A stretch of DNA of 35,102 nucleotides from Chloroflexota bacterium (GCA_010092855.1 JAADYV010000234.1:1-35102); one strand, 5' to 3'. Positions 1 through 9,141 are shown, numbered from the stretch's first letter. Notes: generated by a model not told the origin, from the sequence alone. Translations and numbers: made by a program.

Positions 1-975
1 CCCGTACTGGTGTCGGTGTCCGACGTAGCCGCCAGCGCAGTGGAGGATGTGCCCGAACAACCGACGTTGCTCGCGCGCAAGCTCTCCATTGGCGACTTCG
101 TAGTGACGGTCGAAATGCCGCCGCCGCGCTCGTTCACGGCACAGAAAGTTATCGCTTCGGCGGAACTGCTGCGCGAAGCGGGCGTGGATTTCATCAACGT
201 GTCGGACAGCCCGATGGCGCGGATGCGCATGAGTCCCTGGGCGGTCTCGTACCTGATCCAGCACCACGTTGGGCTGGAGACTGTGCTGCACTTCCCTACG
301 CGCGGGCGAAACCTGCTGCGGATTCAGGGCGATCTGCTGGCCGCCCATGCCCTGGATGTACGCAATGTTTTCGTGGTGATGGGCGATCCGACGCGCATTG
401 GCGATTACCCGGATTCGTTCGACACACACGACATCGTTCCCACCAGCCTGATCAAGCTGATCAAGTACAAACTAAACGCTGGCATGGACGAGGCGGGCAA
501 TTCCATCGGCCAGCCGACCTCGTTTTTGGTAGGTTGTGCGCTTAACGTCAACGCGCGGGATGTCGACCGCGAGATTCGCCTGCTGCGCAAGAAACTGGAT
601 GCCGGGGCGGATTTCGCGCTGACACAGCCTGTGTTTGATGTGGATGTACTGGATCGGTTCCTGGAGACATATGCAGCGCAGCATGGCCCGCTGGAAATTC
701 CGGTCCTGGCCGGAATCCTGCCGCTGTATGGGACTCGGCACGCGCGCTTCTTGCATAATGAAGTGCCCGGCATCGACATCCCAGACGTGATCCAGGTGCG
801 CATGGCGGACGCGGGTGACGATGCCCAAAACGAGGGCGTGCGTATCGGGCAGGAACTGCTGCTGCGCATCCGCGAGCTGGCCCAGGGCGCGTATATCATG
901 CCTGCCTTCGGACGTTATGACCTGGTGGCGGGTGTGGGCGATGCCCTGGAGCGAACCCCCTCCTCCAGCGTCTGA
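1..975 (+). CDS. Methylenetetrahydrofolate reductase (MetF-type) domain protein, 5' truncated; possibly C-terminal part of a bifunctional homocysteine methyltransferase/MTHFR
   Basis: ORF 10..975 stays open in frame to the window edge (ccc gta ctg gtg). Contains MTHFR-like motifs: VEMPPPRS, HFPTRGRN, VVMGDPTRIGDYP, FALTQPVFD, VLAGILPL. Confidence 0.85.
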   Translation, partial: PVLVSVSDVAASAVEDVPEQPTLLARKLSIGDFVVTVEMPPPRSFTAQKVIASAELLREAGVDFINVSDSPMARMRMSPWAVSYLIQHHVGLETVLHFPTRGRNLLRIQGDLLAAHALDVRNVFVVMGDPTRIGDYPDSFDTHDIVPTSLIKLIKYKLNAGMDEAGNSIGQPTSFLVGCALNVNARDVDREIRLLRKKLDAGADFALTQPVFDVDVLDRFLETYAAQHGPLEIPVLAGILPLYGTRHARFLHNEVPGIDIPDVIQVRMADAGDDAQNEGVRIGQELLLRIRELAQGAYIMPAFGRYDLVAGVGDALERTPSSSV

Positions 976-1011
976 TCGCATTTTTGCGAGCAACTAGCTC
1001 GGTTTAGCAGG

Positions 1012-1045
1012 CTGGATCGGGAGAAAAACCCGGTCTGGTCTTTTT
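1012..1045 (+). terminator. Intrinsic terminator after the MTHFR gene
   Basis: CTGGATCGGG-agaaaaa-CCCGGTCTGG (10 bp with G-U wobbles) followed by TCTTTTT. Confidence 0.8.
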
Positions 1046-1050
1046 GCTCC

Positions 1051-1079
1051 TTGTACCATCTCCCGCACCTCCATATAAT
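1051..1079 (+). promoter_or_regulatory. Sigma-70-like promoter for the receiver/GAF gene
   Basis: TTGTAC (1051-1056), 17 nt spacer, TATAAT (1074-1079), directly after the terminator. Confidence 0.65.
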
Positions 1080-1115
1080 CAAGCTCATGATTAGACTAGT
1101 TGCATCCGGGACGGG

Positions 1116-1976
1116 ATGGATATGACACAAGGTGCCCAAATCCACGTTTTAGCGGATATTCAGTTGTCTGCGGTGGTGGTATATCGTGAAAACTTATCGA
1201 AAGATTCCCAATTAAAACTCACACTGGTGCATGATCACGACGCGGCGCGCGAGGTACTGGCCGACTCGAAAAAACGCACCGATGTGTTCGTGGTCGACAA
1301 CAGCCTCGGTGATGTGTACGAACTGGTGAGCGAACTGCGTCAGACTTACCCGCGCCTGTTGATCCTGATGGTCGACGAGGAAGCGGACTTCGGGATGCCA
1401 GGCCACGCGGACGAAGTGTCCGTCGAGCCGTTTAAGGACGACGATCTACTGAAGCGCATCAAGCGTCTGACAGAAGAGCGCAGCCTGCAAACACTGCGCG
1501 CTGATGCGCTGCCACCCGTGCGTCAGTTTGCCAAGTCGCTGCGGCGCGCCGGGCCAGGCCAATCACGGCAGCAGGCCGCTGTCGAAGCGATCAAAGAGCT
1601 AGGCTATGACTACGTGGCGTTTTACAGCGTGATGCCCACCACGCCGCCCGAACTCTCGATGAATGCGCAGGTGGGGCCGCACGCAGTAACGGCGATTGCT
1701 CCCCAGAAGCAAGACTACCAGGCGTCGCTGGTCGGCTGGGTAGCCCAAAACGGCCAGAGCCGGATCGTGGGCCCCGATGACGAGCCCAATCACCCCTTTG
1801 TCAAGCAAGGGCGATTTGGGGCCGGGGCGTGTGTGCCGGTGGGCACGACGCTGCGCTTCGGAGTGCTGCTGGCGTGTCGCGAACAGCCCAATGCCATCAC
1901 CGAGCAGAACGTGTTGATGCTGGAACTGGTCAGCGCGCAGTTGGCCAGCGCGATGGCCAAGCAAGCTCGCTCCTAA
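1116..1976 (+). CDS. Receiver-like plus GAF domain protein
   Basis: N-terminal receiver-like fold (DVFVVDNSLGDVYELVSELRQTYPRLLILMV) and C-terminal GAF-like region (GACVPVGTTLRFGVLLACREQPNAITEQNVLMLELVSAQLASAM). An alternative ATG lies at 1122. Confidence 0.7.
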   Translation: MDMTQGAQIHVLADIQLSAVVVYRENLSKDSQLKLTLVHDHDAAREVLADSKKRTDVFVVDNSLGDVYELVSELRQTYPRLLILMVDEEADFGMPGHADEVSVEPFKDDDLLKRIKRLTEERSLQTLRADALPPVRQFAKSLRRAGPGQSRQQAAVEAIKELGYDYVAFYSVMPTTPPELSMNAQVGPHAVTAIAPQKQDYQASLVGWVAQNGQSRIVGPDDEPNHPFVKQGRFGAGACVPVGTTLRFGVLLACREQPNAITEQNVLMLELVSAQLASAMAKQARS

Positions 1977-1988
1977 GGGGGAAGTGGC

Positions 1989-3083
1989 ATGGTTCCTGCC
2001 ATCCAGGTCGGTACGGCGCGCAGCCGTCCCGGTCAGATTGTTTATGGGGTGTTCGATGCAGTACCACTGCCGACCGGCAACACTGAAACGCTGCCGGTTA
2101 TCATCGCGCAGGGGGCATCTGGCACGGGACCAGTGTTGTGGTTGACGGCCAACATTCACGGTGGCGAATATAACGGGATGGCCGTGATCCACCAGTTGAT
2201 CACGCCCGAACTGATCAAGCGGCTGACGGGCGCCATCGTAGCGGTGCCCTCGCTGAATCCCGCCGGGCTGCGCACCGGGGAACGCCGCGCCTACTATCTG
2301 CGCAGCAAAGACCCCAACCGGCTGTTTCCGGCGTTTAACAATAGCCACGCGCCGTTCCCCCCCGCGATGGAGCAGGCTTATGCGCGCCTGTTTGAGCGCA
2401 TTGACGCCACTGCCGATTTTCTGATCGATTTGCACGATTACGGACTGGATGCGCTGCCGTTTGTCTTCCGCGATCCGGTCTTCTACCGCGAGCCGCGCGA
2501 CAAGCCGGGCGCGCACAAGCTGCATGGCACGCTGGGTGAGATGCTCCGGGCGCTGGGGCTGACCATCATCAACGAATACCTGTCGGACGAATACCTCAAG
2601 CTGGATTTGCACCGGTCCGTGAGCGGGTCCACGCTGAACCTGGCGCGTATCCCGGCGGCGACCGTAGAAGTTGGCGGACAGCAGCGCGTCAACACCACAC
2701 ATGTCCGCGCGGTAGCTGCCGGAATCCGGAATGTGTTACGCTGGGCCAGGATGCTGCCGGGGGCGCGCGAACCCGTGAATGAGGTCACCGTGATCGATCC
2801 CGGTTACCCCGTGCGTCGGATCACCCATCCGCGTGTGCCGGTGGCTTGCCTGGTGCAATTCCTGGTCGAGCCGGGGCAGGTGGTTGTGGCCGGCGATGCG
2901 GTGGCGCACATGGCAGACATTTATGGGCGTCCAGTGGGCACCAGCGATGGGCTGCTGCGTTCGGAATACGACGGTTTTGTGATCGGCCTGTTTCCTGGGC
3001 TGACGTTTTATCCCAACGACCCGGTGATGGGGCTGGCAGTGCGTGATACGAGTGACCGGGTGATCCGTTTGCCGGAAAACTAG
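1989..3083 (+). CDS. Succinylglutamate desuccinylase/aspartoacylase (AstE/ASPA) family protein
   Basis: Zn-binding HxxE in NIHGGEYNG, PSLNPAG, DLHDYG, and a C-terminal barrel-like region. Confidence 0.8.
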   Translation: MVPAIQVGTARSRPGQIVYGVFDAVPLPTGNTETLPVIIAQGASGTGPVLWLTANIHGGEYNGMAVIHQLITPELIKRLTGAIVAVPSLNPAGLRTGERRAYYLRSKDPNRLFPAFNNSHAPFPPAMEQAYARLFERIDATADFLIDLHDYGLDALPFVFRDPVFYREPRDKPGAHKLHGTLGEMLRALGLTIINEYLSDEYLKLDLHRSVSGSTLNLARIPAATVEVGGQQRVNTTHVRAVAAGIRNVLRWARMLPGAREPVNEVTVIDPGYPVRRITHPRVPVACLVQFLVEPGQVVVAGDAVAHMADIYGRPVGTSDGLLRSEYDGFVIGLFPGLTFYPNDPVMGLAVRDTSDRVIRLPEN

Positions 3084-3091
3084 CCGATCTA

Positions 3092-4120
3092 CTACTCGCT
3101 GGCTTCTGCCAGTCGCTGGGCGTATTGGGCCTTGTAGAACTCCAGGTATTCGCCGGTTTTGATCTTGCGCCACCACCATTCGTTGGCCTGGTACCAGCGC
3201 ACGGTGTCGGCCATTGCGCTCTCGAAGGTGTGCTGCGGAGTCCAGCCCAGTTCGGCGCGGATCTTGTCGTTGGTCAGCGCGTAGCGGCGGTCATGCCCCG
3301 GACGATCTTCCACGTAGCGGATCAGGCTTTCGGGTTTGTCCAGCGCCTGCAAAATGAAGCGCGTGACCTCGATGTTGTGCAGTTCGTGTTCGCCACCCAC
3401 GTTGTAGATCGCGCCAGGTGCGGCCTGGTGCAGCGCCACATCAATCGCGTCACAGTGATCGTCCACGTACAACCAATCGCGGACCTGCATCCCGTCGCCA
3501 TACAGCGGCAGCGGGCGGTCGTCAATCGCTTCGGTGATGAAAAACGGCGCGATTTTCTCCGGGTACTGGTAAGGGCCGAACGTGTTGCTGCCGCGCGTGA
3601 CGCTGGTGTGCAGTCCGTAGGTCACCTGGTAGGCGCGCAGCATCATCTCCGCCCCGGCTTTACTCGCCGCGTAGGGGCTGTTGGGTTCCAGGGGATCGCC
3701 TTCGCGGAAGAAGCCCTCCTCAATCGAGCCGTACACCTCGTCCGTGCTGACATGATGCACGCGCTCGACCCCGGTGTGGCGTGCCACATCGAGCAAAATG
3801 TACAGCCCGACCACGTCGGTATGGATGAACGCATCCGGGGCCAGAATCGAGCGGTCAACGTGCGATTCGGCGGCGAAGTTCACTACCGTGTCGATCTGGT
3901 GCTCGGCGATCACGCGCTCGACGGTGGCCCGGTGGGCGATGTCGCCGCGCTCAAACGTGTAATTGGGCGCATCGTGCACCGGCAGCAGGTTATCGAGGTT
4001 GCCCGCATAGGTGAGCTTGTCCAGCACGATGATGTTGTAGTCCGGGTATTTCTCGGTCATGCGGCGCACAAAGTTACTGCCGATGAAGCCCGCGCCGCCC
4101 GTCACTAAAATGTTTTTCAT
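3092..4120 (-). CDS. rfbB: dTDP-glucose 4,6-dehydratase
   Basis: SDR motif TGGAGFIGSNFVR, FAAESHVDRS, YxxxK (YAASK), YGPYQYPEKIAPFFI, GDGMQVRDWLYVDDH. Confidence 0.95.
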   Translation of the reverse strand: MKNILVTGGAGFIGSNFVRRMTEKYPDYNIIVLDKLTYAGNLDNLLPVHDAPNYTFERGDIAHRATVERVIAEHQIDTVVNFAAESHVDRSILAPDAFIHTDVVGLYILLDVARHTGVERVHHVSTDEVYGSIEEGFFREGDPLEPNSPYAASKAGAEMMLRAYQVTYGLHTSVTRGSNTFGPYQYPEKIAPFFITEAIDDRPLPLYGDGMQVRDWLYVDDHCDAIDVALHQAAPGAIYNVGGEHELHNIEVTRFILQALDKPESLIRYVEDRPGHDRRYALTNDKIRAELGWTPQHTFESAMADTVRWYQANEWWWRKIKTGEYLEFYKAQYAQRLAEASE

Positions 4121-4947
4121 CCCTTACCATCTCCTGCGGTTTCCAGTACCAGTCGATTGATGGCGTCTGCAACGCCGTTTTCGTCATTGCTGCCCGTTAC
4201 ATAATCCGCGCCCTGGCGCACGGTTTCCGGCGCATGGCCCATCGCCACGCCAATACCCGACCGCTGGATCATGTCCAGGTCGTTGAAGTTGTCGCCGATG
4301 GCGAATGTTTCCTCCGGTGAAATACCCAGGCGCTCCTGGATGACGGCCAGCGCAGTGCCCTTGGTCACGCCCAGGGGCAGCACCTCGACCACCGACGCCA
4401 GCCCGGTGCGCATCACGGCGGCGCGCCCGGTGAAAGTTTGCTCCAGTTCCACCTGAAACTCGGCCACCGCATCGAGGTTGTCCTGGTCGATCAGAATCAA
4501 CTTGTGCGGCTTGTGACTGTTAGACATGGCGGCTTCCAGGTCGGGCACGATTTCCGGTTCCGGCTCGTGATGCGCCACCAACACGTTGATGTTGCCGTTG
4601 TATTCCGGGGCCAGCAAGCCACGACCGGCATAGATTACAGGTGTGATACCGCGCGCGCGCGCCATCTGCACCACTTCCAGCGCAATATCGTGCGGGATCG
4701 GGTCCTCGTACAAAATCGTGCCGTCCGGCGCGTGGACCAGCGTTCCATTGCCACAGATAACGGGAATCTGGATGTCGAAGTTCTGAATATGGCGGACGGT
4801 GGAAGGGTAGGTTTTGCCGGTGGCCACCGTGAACAGGATTCCGCGTGCCAGGGCGGACCGGATGGCTTGCTCTGTTTGCGGCGTGACGGTGTGCGCCGAG
4901 TCCAGCAGCGTGCCATCCAGGTCGGCCACGATGAGGCGAATGGGCAT
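4117..4947 (-). CDS. Cof-type HAD superfamily hydrolase
   Basis: DLDGTLLDS, VATGKTYPS, GDNFNDLDMIQRSGIGVAMGHAPE. Confidence 0.9.
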   Translation of the reverse strand: MPIRLIVADLDGTLLDSAHTVTPQTEQAIRSALARGILFTVATGKTYPSTVRHIQNFDIQIPVICGNGTLVHAPDGTILYEDPIPHDIALEVVQMARARGITPVIYAGRGLLAPEYNGNINVLVAHHEPEPEIVPDLEAAMSNSHKPHKLILIDQDNLDAVAEFQVELEQTFTGRAAVMRTGLASVVEVLPLGVTKGTALAVIQERLGISPEETFAIGDNFNDLDMIQRSGIGVAMGHAPETVRQGADYVTGSNDENGVADAINRLVLETAGDGKG

Positions 4948-6017
4948 TACAGCAACTCCAGGTGGCTGTGGTCGCCCAGGTGCATTTTGATGGCTTTGGG
5001 TCGCAATCCGTTGATGCCCACGCTGGCATGGCGACCGATCAGGCTGTCTTGAATGCGCGCTGGAATGTCGCGGATGGTGCTGTGTTCCAGCACAATACTG
5101 CGCTCGATCTCGCTGTTTTCGACCTCGACGTTGTGATAGATGCTGGTGAAGGGTCCAATGTAGCTGTTCACGATGCGCGTGTTGCGCCCGATGATGGCCG
5201 GGCCGCGAATTACGCTGTTGATGACCTCCGCGCCTGCTTCCACTGTCACGCGAAAGTCCACCTCAGAAGTGTCGTCCACCTGCCCGGCGATCTCCGGCGT
5301 CAGTTCTTCCAGCACCAGGCTGTTGGCGTCCAGCATGGCCGCGTGGGCACCGGTGTCGATCCACCAGCCCTGGTGCACGTGTGGGTAAACGTTGTAGCCG
5401 TTTTCGATCAGCCACTGGATCGCGTCGGTGATTTCCAGTTCGCCGCGAAAGGATGGCTTGAGCTGTGCCGTGGCATCGAAGATGTGGTGGTCGAACATGT
5501 AAATGCCGACCAGCGCCAGGTTGGAGGGCGGGTTTTTGGGTTTTTCGACCAGCCGCACAATACGTCCCTCGTCGTCCAGCTTGGCGACGCCGTATTGCTC
5601 CGGCTGATCGACGGCAGTCAGCACGATCTGGCTGTTCCAGTCGGCGTGGTCGGCAAAATCGCGGATCAAGGCACTGATGCCGCCCTGGATTACGTTGTCA
5701 CCCAGAAACATCACGAAGCGTTCAGCGCCGATGTAGTCCTGTGCAATCTTGACGGCATGGCCCAGGCCGCGCGGGGCGTCCTGTGGAATGTAGGTGATCT
5801 CGACGCCAAACTGCGACCCATCACCGACGGCCTCTTTGATTTCCGGGCCGGTGTCGCCGATCACCACGCCAATCTCGGTTATGCCCGCGTCGCGGATCGC
5901 CTCAATAACGCGGAACAGCACCGGCTTGTTGGCCACCGGGATCAACTGCTTGGCGCGGGTATAGGTCAGGGGATAGAGCCGGGTGCCTTTGCCCCCGCTT
6001 AAGATTAAGCCTTTCAC
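4947..6017 (-). CDS. Glucose-1-phosphate thymidylyltransferase, long form with left-handed beta-helix C-terminus
   Basis: MKGLILSGGKGTRLYPLTYTRAKQLIPVANKP, FLGDNVI, VEKPKNPPSNLALVGIYMF, hexapeptide-like C-terminus. Confidence 0.92.
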   Translation of the reverse strand: MKGLILSGGKGTRLYPLTYTRAKQLIPVANKPVLFRVIEAIRDAGITEIGVVIGDTGPEIKEAVGDGSQFGVEITYIPQDAPRGLGHAVKIAQDYIGAERFVMFLGDNVIQGGISALIRDFADHADWNSQIVLTAVDQPEQYGVAKLDDEGRIVRLVEKPKNPPSNLALVGIYMFDHHIFDATAQLKPSFRGELEITDAIQWLIENGYNVYPHVHQGWWIDTGAHAAMLDANSLVLEELTPEIAGQVDDTSEVDFRVTVEAGAEVINSVIRGPAIIGRNTRIVNSYIGPFTSIYHNVEVENSEIERSIVLEHSTIRDIPARIQDSLIGRHASVGINGLRPKAIKMHLGDHSHLELL

Positions 6018-6032
6018 GGATGTGTGTACTCC

Positions 6033-6695
6033 TTAGCTGTAGTAGTCCTTGATGGCGCTTTCGCGCGCCGCGTTGAGCAGCACCGTACCCAGAATGGGGA
6101 CCTGGATGCGCTCCAGCGTTTCTTTGGCCCGCGCAGCATGATCCCGCCGCGATGTTCCGGCGCGCAGCACCAGCAGGACGCCGTCGGTTTTGAGACCCAG
6201 CAGCGCCGCATCCGTCACCGCCAGCACCGGGGGCACGTTGCACAGCACGTAATCTGCCCGTTCGCGCAGCGCTGACAGCACGCGGTCCATGCGGTTCGAA
6301 CCAACCAGGTCGGCGGCGTTGGGCGGCAGTGGCCCGCTGGTCAGCACGTGCAGGTCATCAATGGCGGTGCCTTGCAGGGGCGGATTATCCAGCACGGCAT
6401 CATCGAGCAGCATATCGGTCAGGCCCTGCTCGTTGCCCAGATTCCATATCTCGTGCTGGGATGGTTTGCGCAGGTCGCAGTCCGCGATGATAGTTGGGTG
6501 GCCGCCTTGCGCTAATGTCACCGCCAGGTTCGCCAGCGCGATGCTGCTATTGGCTCCCGCCACCGGCGCGGTGATCACCAGCGTGCTGACCGGGTGGTCC
6601 ACGCTGTAGAACATCAGGTTGGTGCGCAGCGTCCGGTAGGCTTCGGCAGCGGGCGCGCGGGGATCGGTCAGGGTAATCAGGTTCACATCAGGCAT
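6033..6695 (-). CDS. CpsD/CapB-like P-loop protein (tyrosine-autokinase family) with degenerate nucleotide-binding motifs
   Basis: AEAYRTLRTNLMF, ADCDLRKPSQHEIW, VTDAALLGLKTDGVLLVLRAGTSRR. Walker A is GANSS instead of GxGKS, and Walker B is CNVPP instead of IDTPP. Confidence 0.85.
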   Translation of the reverse strand: MPDVNLITLTDPRAPAAEAYRTLRTNLMFYSVDHPVSTLVITAPVAGANSSIALANLAVTLAQGGHPTIIADCDLRKPSQHEIWNLGNEQGLTDMLLDDAVLDNPPLQGTAIDDLHVLTSGPLPPNAADLVGSNRMDRVLSALRERADYVLCNVPPVLAVTDAALLGLKTDGVLLVLRAGTSRRDHAARAKETLERIQVPILGTVLLNAARESAIKDYYS

Positions 6696-6704
6696 CAGGG
6701 CACC

Positions 6705-7367
6705 TCACGAACGGGTTTCGTCGGCGGGGATCGCCGCCAGCACAGGTAAGTCCAAAAAACGCTCAACATCGTCCGCGCGCCGGAAGATGTTTGATTCCAG
6801 GTATTCAAGCACAAATACCACCGCGCCGCCCACCAGCAGACCGAGGACGCCGCCAGCCAGCACGTTGATGCGGGTGTTGGGCCGGTACTGGCCATAGGTG
6901 GCGGTATCCAGCAGGCGCGCTTCAATGCGGTCTTCGCGGTTCAGGTCACGGTTGTCCACGTCGCGGTATTCGACCAGCAGCCGCCCCATCTCGGTGGCGA
7001 TGGCGGCAGCCTGGTCGCCGTCCTCCATATCGACATCGATCTGGACGATCAACTGCGTGGGGTCGGAACTGATGGTAGTGTAGCTGAGGACTTCGTCTGG
7101 CGTCATGTCCAGGTCCAGTCGCTCGATGGCGATGGCGGCCTGTTCCCTGGTGTTCAGAAACACGACAAAGCTGCGCAGCCGGATACGCAGCGTTTCGGTC
7201 AGGCCGAAGTCGTTGCGCGCCGGTTCCAGCAGCACGCGCTGCGAGGCGCGGTAAACCGGCGTCTGCACCTGGCTGAACATGTAGGCACCCGCGGCGGTGA
7301 TCACGGCAGCCAGCACGATGATCCACCCGCGCCGGATAAGAATTTGCAGATAATACGTCAGATTCAT
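6705..7367 (-). CDS. Wzz/YveK-type chain-length determinant protein
   Basis: Two TM-like segments (IVLAAVITAAGAYMFS; NVLAGGVLGLLVGGAVVFVLEYL) around a Wzz domain, next to the CpsD-like gene. Confidence 0.85.
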   Translation of the reverse strand: MNLTYYLQILIRRGWIIVLAAVITAAGAYMFSQVQTPVYRASQRVLLEPARNDFGLTETLRIRLRSFVVFLNTREQAAIAIERLDLDMTPDEVLSYTTISSDPTQLIVQIDVDMEDGDQAAAIATEMGRLLVEYRDVDNRDLNREDRIEARLLDTATYGQYRPNTRINVLAGGVLGLLVGGAVVFVLEYLESNIFRRADDVERFLDLPVLAAIPADETRS

Positions 7368-7472
7368 GCTTTAACGATCCTCATTGTGGAGCCACGCGGC
7401 GCTATTATAGCAGGGGTTCGGGGCTTGTGGGATAGCTGTCAGGTTCCTGTATCGCATTAGGTGGGTTCGCTA

Positions 7473-8174
7473 TCATTCGCGCGGAATTTCGGCGATCAGG
7501 CGCAAATCCAAACCTTCCAGGTCCTCCCTGTGGTAAATAGTTGGGTCCAGGTATTCGACCAGCACGCCCAGCCCGACCCCCGCAGCCAGTCCGATGAACA
7601 AGCGCAGCAGTGGCCCGATGCGGCTGGTGATTGGCGGGGCGGCTTCGGTGACTTCAACGTCGTCCAGCGCTGTGACGCGCACCGGGATCGCTTCGAACTG
7701 CGGGAAGTAGTCGACGTTGCGCTCGTCCAGCACCGTGATTGCGGCCTGGGCGATGGCGCTGATTTCGTCCTCTTCGTCCCAACTAACATACAGCGTCAGG
7801 ATGCTGCGATAGCTGTCCGCGAAGAACGTCGCGTCCAGGTCGTCGGCGGGAATGTCGAGATCATATTGTTCCTCCAGCACGGCGCTGACTTCAGCCGCAA
7901 AGCGGTCGCTGGTAATCCAGGCCGGCATGTTGACCACGACGTACTCCGATGCCAGCAGCGGTACGTAGGCTGTGTCTTCGTAGGGCGTGGTGATGTTTTC
8001 CAGCGTGGCGTCTGGTGGTGCGGCGGCGGTCAGCCGGACAGCCACTGAATAGGTGCTGGGGGGCGACGTGATATTGACCAGCGATGGCAGCGTCAGAATC
8101 AGGGCTACGACGGCAGGCAGCGCCATCAACCACCACCGCCGTTTGAACATATGCCAGAGTGCGATCAGTTCCAT
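7473..8174 (-). CDS. Second Wzz-like membrane protein
   Basis: Start set to MELIALWHMFKRRWWLMALPAVVALIL. C-terminal TM LLRLFIGLAAGVGLGVLVEYLDPTIY. Confidence 0.75.
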   Translation of the reverse strand: MELIALWHMFKRRWWLMALPAVVALILTLPSLVNITSPPSTYSVAVRLTAAAPPDATLENITTPYEDTAYVPLLASEYVVVNMPAWITSDRFAAEVSAVLEEQYDLDIPADDLDATFFADSYRSILTLYVSWDEEDEISAIAQAAITVLDERNVDYFPQFEAIPVRVTALDDVEVTEAAPPITSRIGPLLRLFIGLAAGVGLGVLVEYLDPTIYHREDLEGLDLRLIAEIPRE

Positions 8175-8356
8175 CCGGTATCTGGCGGCGAGCCTGCCGC
8201 ACGACCTCCTTTTGTATCCTGTTATGGCACGATTCCGGGCGATTATACCGGATTGTATCGGGTGCTGCCTGCCCGGTTTTGCGCTTGCCAAACGGGGTCG
8301 ATTCAGGTATATAGTAGCCAGGTTAGAGTCAGGTTGGCCCCGGAGGACCACAATTC

Positions 8357-8635
8357 ATGACGGAAACATTCGACAAGCTGAAAGCGATGTTGGAGGAAAA
8401 AGGCACCGTCTCCGACGAAGACATCAAGAAGCTGACCGAAGAACATGGCGAATTGACGGCGGAGGAGAATGCGTGGCTGTCCGCCGAGTTGCACGCGCGC
8501 CAGCGTAAGTCCGAAAAAACGGTCACGATGGAGCAGTTCCTGGAAGCGAACAAAGTGCTCGATGCCGCTGCGCCAGACAGTGAAGAGTACAAAAACGCCC
8601 AGAAAATCGTGGATGCGTTTTTGGCGGGTCAGTAG
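8357..8635 (+). CDS. Small conserved-looking hypothetical protein, 92 aa, helical and charged
   Basis: ATG ORF preceded by ccccggagga; followed 6 nt later by the DUF1232 gene. Confidence 0.6.
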   Translation: MTETFDKLKAMLEEKGTVSDEDIKKLTEEHGELTAEENAWLSAELHARQRKSEKTVTMEQFLEANKVLDAAAPDSEEYKNAQKIVDAFLAGQ

Positions 8636-8641
8636 CCGGTC

Positions 8642-9028
8642 ATGTCGCGTTACGACGACGATTATTACGACGAGGATGAGTATTACGACGACTACGAGGA
8701 TTATGATCAGGATGACTATTACGACGATGGTCGCCGGGCCATTGATCGTGGCACAAACCTCAGCCTGATCATCATTCTCGTCTTGACAGCGTTGTATGTC
8801 ATCTCACCCGTCGATTTGATACCCGGCATCATCCCGGTCGCAGGCCAGGCCGACGATCTGGCGGCGGTGGTGGCGGGCGGCGGCGCGGCGTCGTTTGTGG
8901 CGGCGCTGCGCTTTGTGCTGCGGACGCGCGTGGGGCGTTGGGGATGCGCGGTGGTGTTGGTCCTGTCGATGATCGGAGCGTGTACGGTGTTCTGGGCGCT
9001 GCTGCAACTGGTCGAGTCGATATCGTAG
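8642..9028 (+). CDS. DUF1232 (YkvA-like) membrane protein with Asp/Tyr-rich N-terminal tail
   Basis: LYVISPVDLIPGIIPVAGQADDLAAV matches the DUF1232 signature. N-terminus is MSRYDDDYYDEDEYYDDYEDYDQDDYYDD. Confidence 0.8.
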   Translation: MSRYDDDYYDEDEYYDDYEDYDQDDYYDDGRRAIDRGTNLSLIIILVLTALYVISPVDLIPGIIPVAGQADDLAAVVAGGGAASFVAALRFVLRTRVGRWGCAVVLVLSMIGACTVFWALLQLVESIS

Positions 9029-9141
9029 GAATGCCGCTACTCGACCCGCGCCAGGGATAGCTGGTAGGTACCGGTCTGGTCATCGGCGTACAAACGCGCG
9101 ATGACTGTGTATATGCCGGTCGCAGGCAGGGTCGTGATCAG

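Noticed and set aside
4962-6002. 346-aa plus-strand ORF opposite the RmlA-like gene (also 3125..4108 opposite rfbB, 1599..2702 opposite the AstE/ASPA gene)
   Set aside because: Shadow ORFs of GC-rich coding sequence; opposite strands carry clear enzyme motifs.
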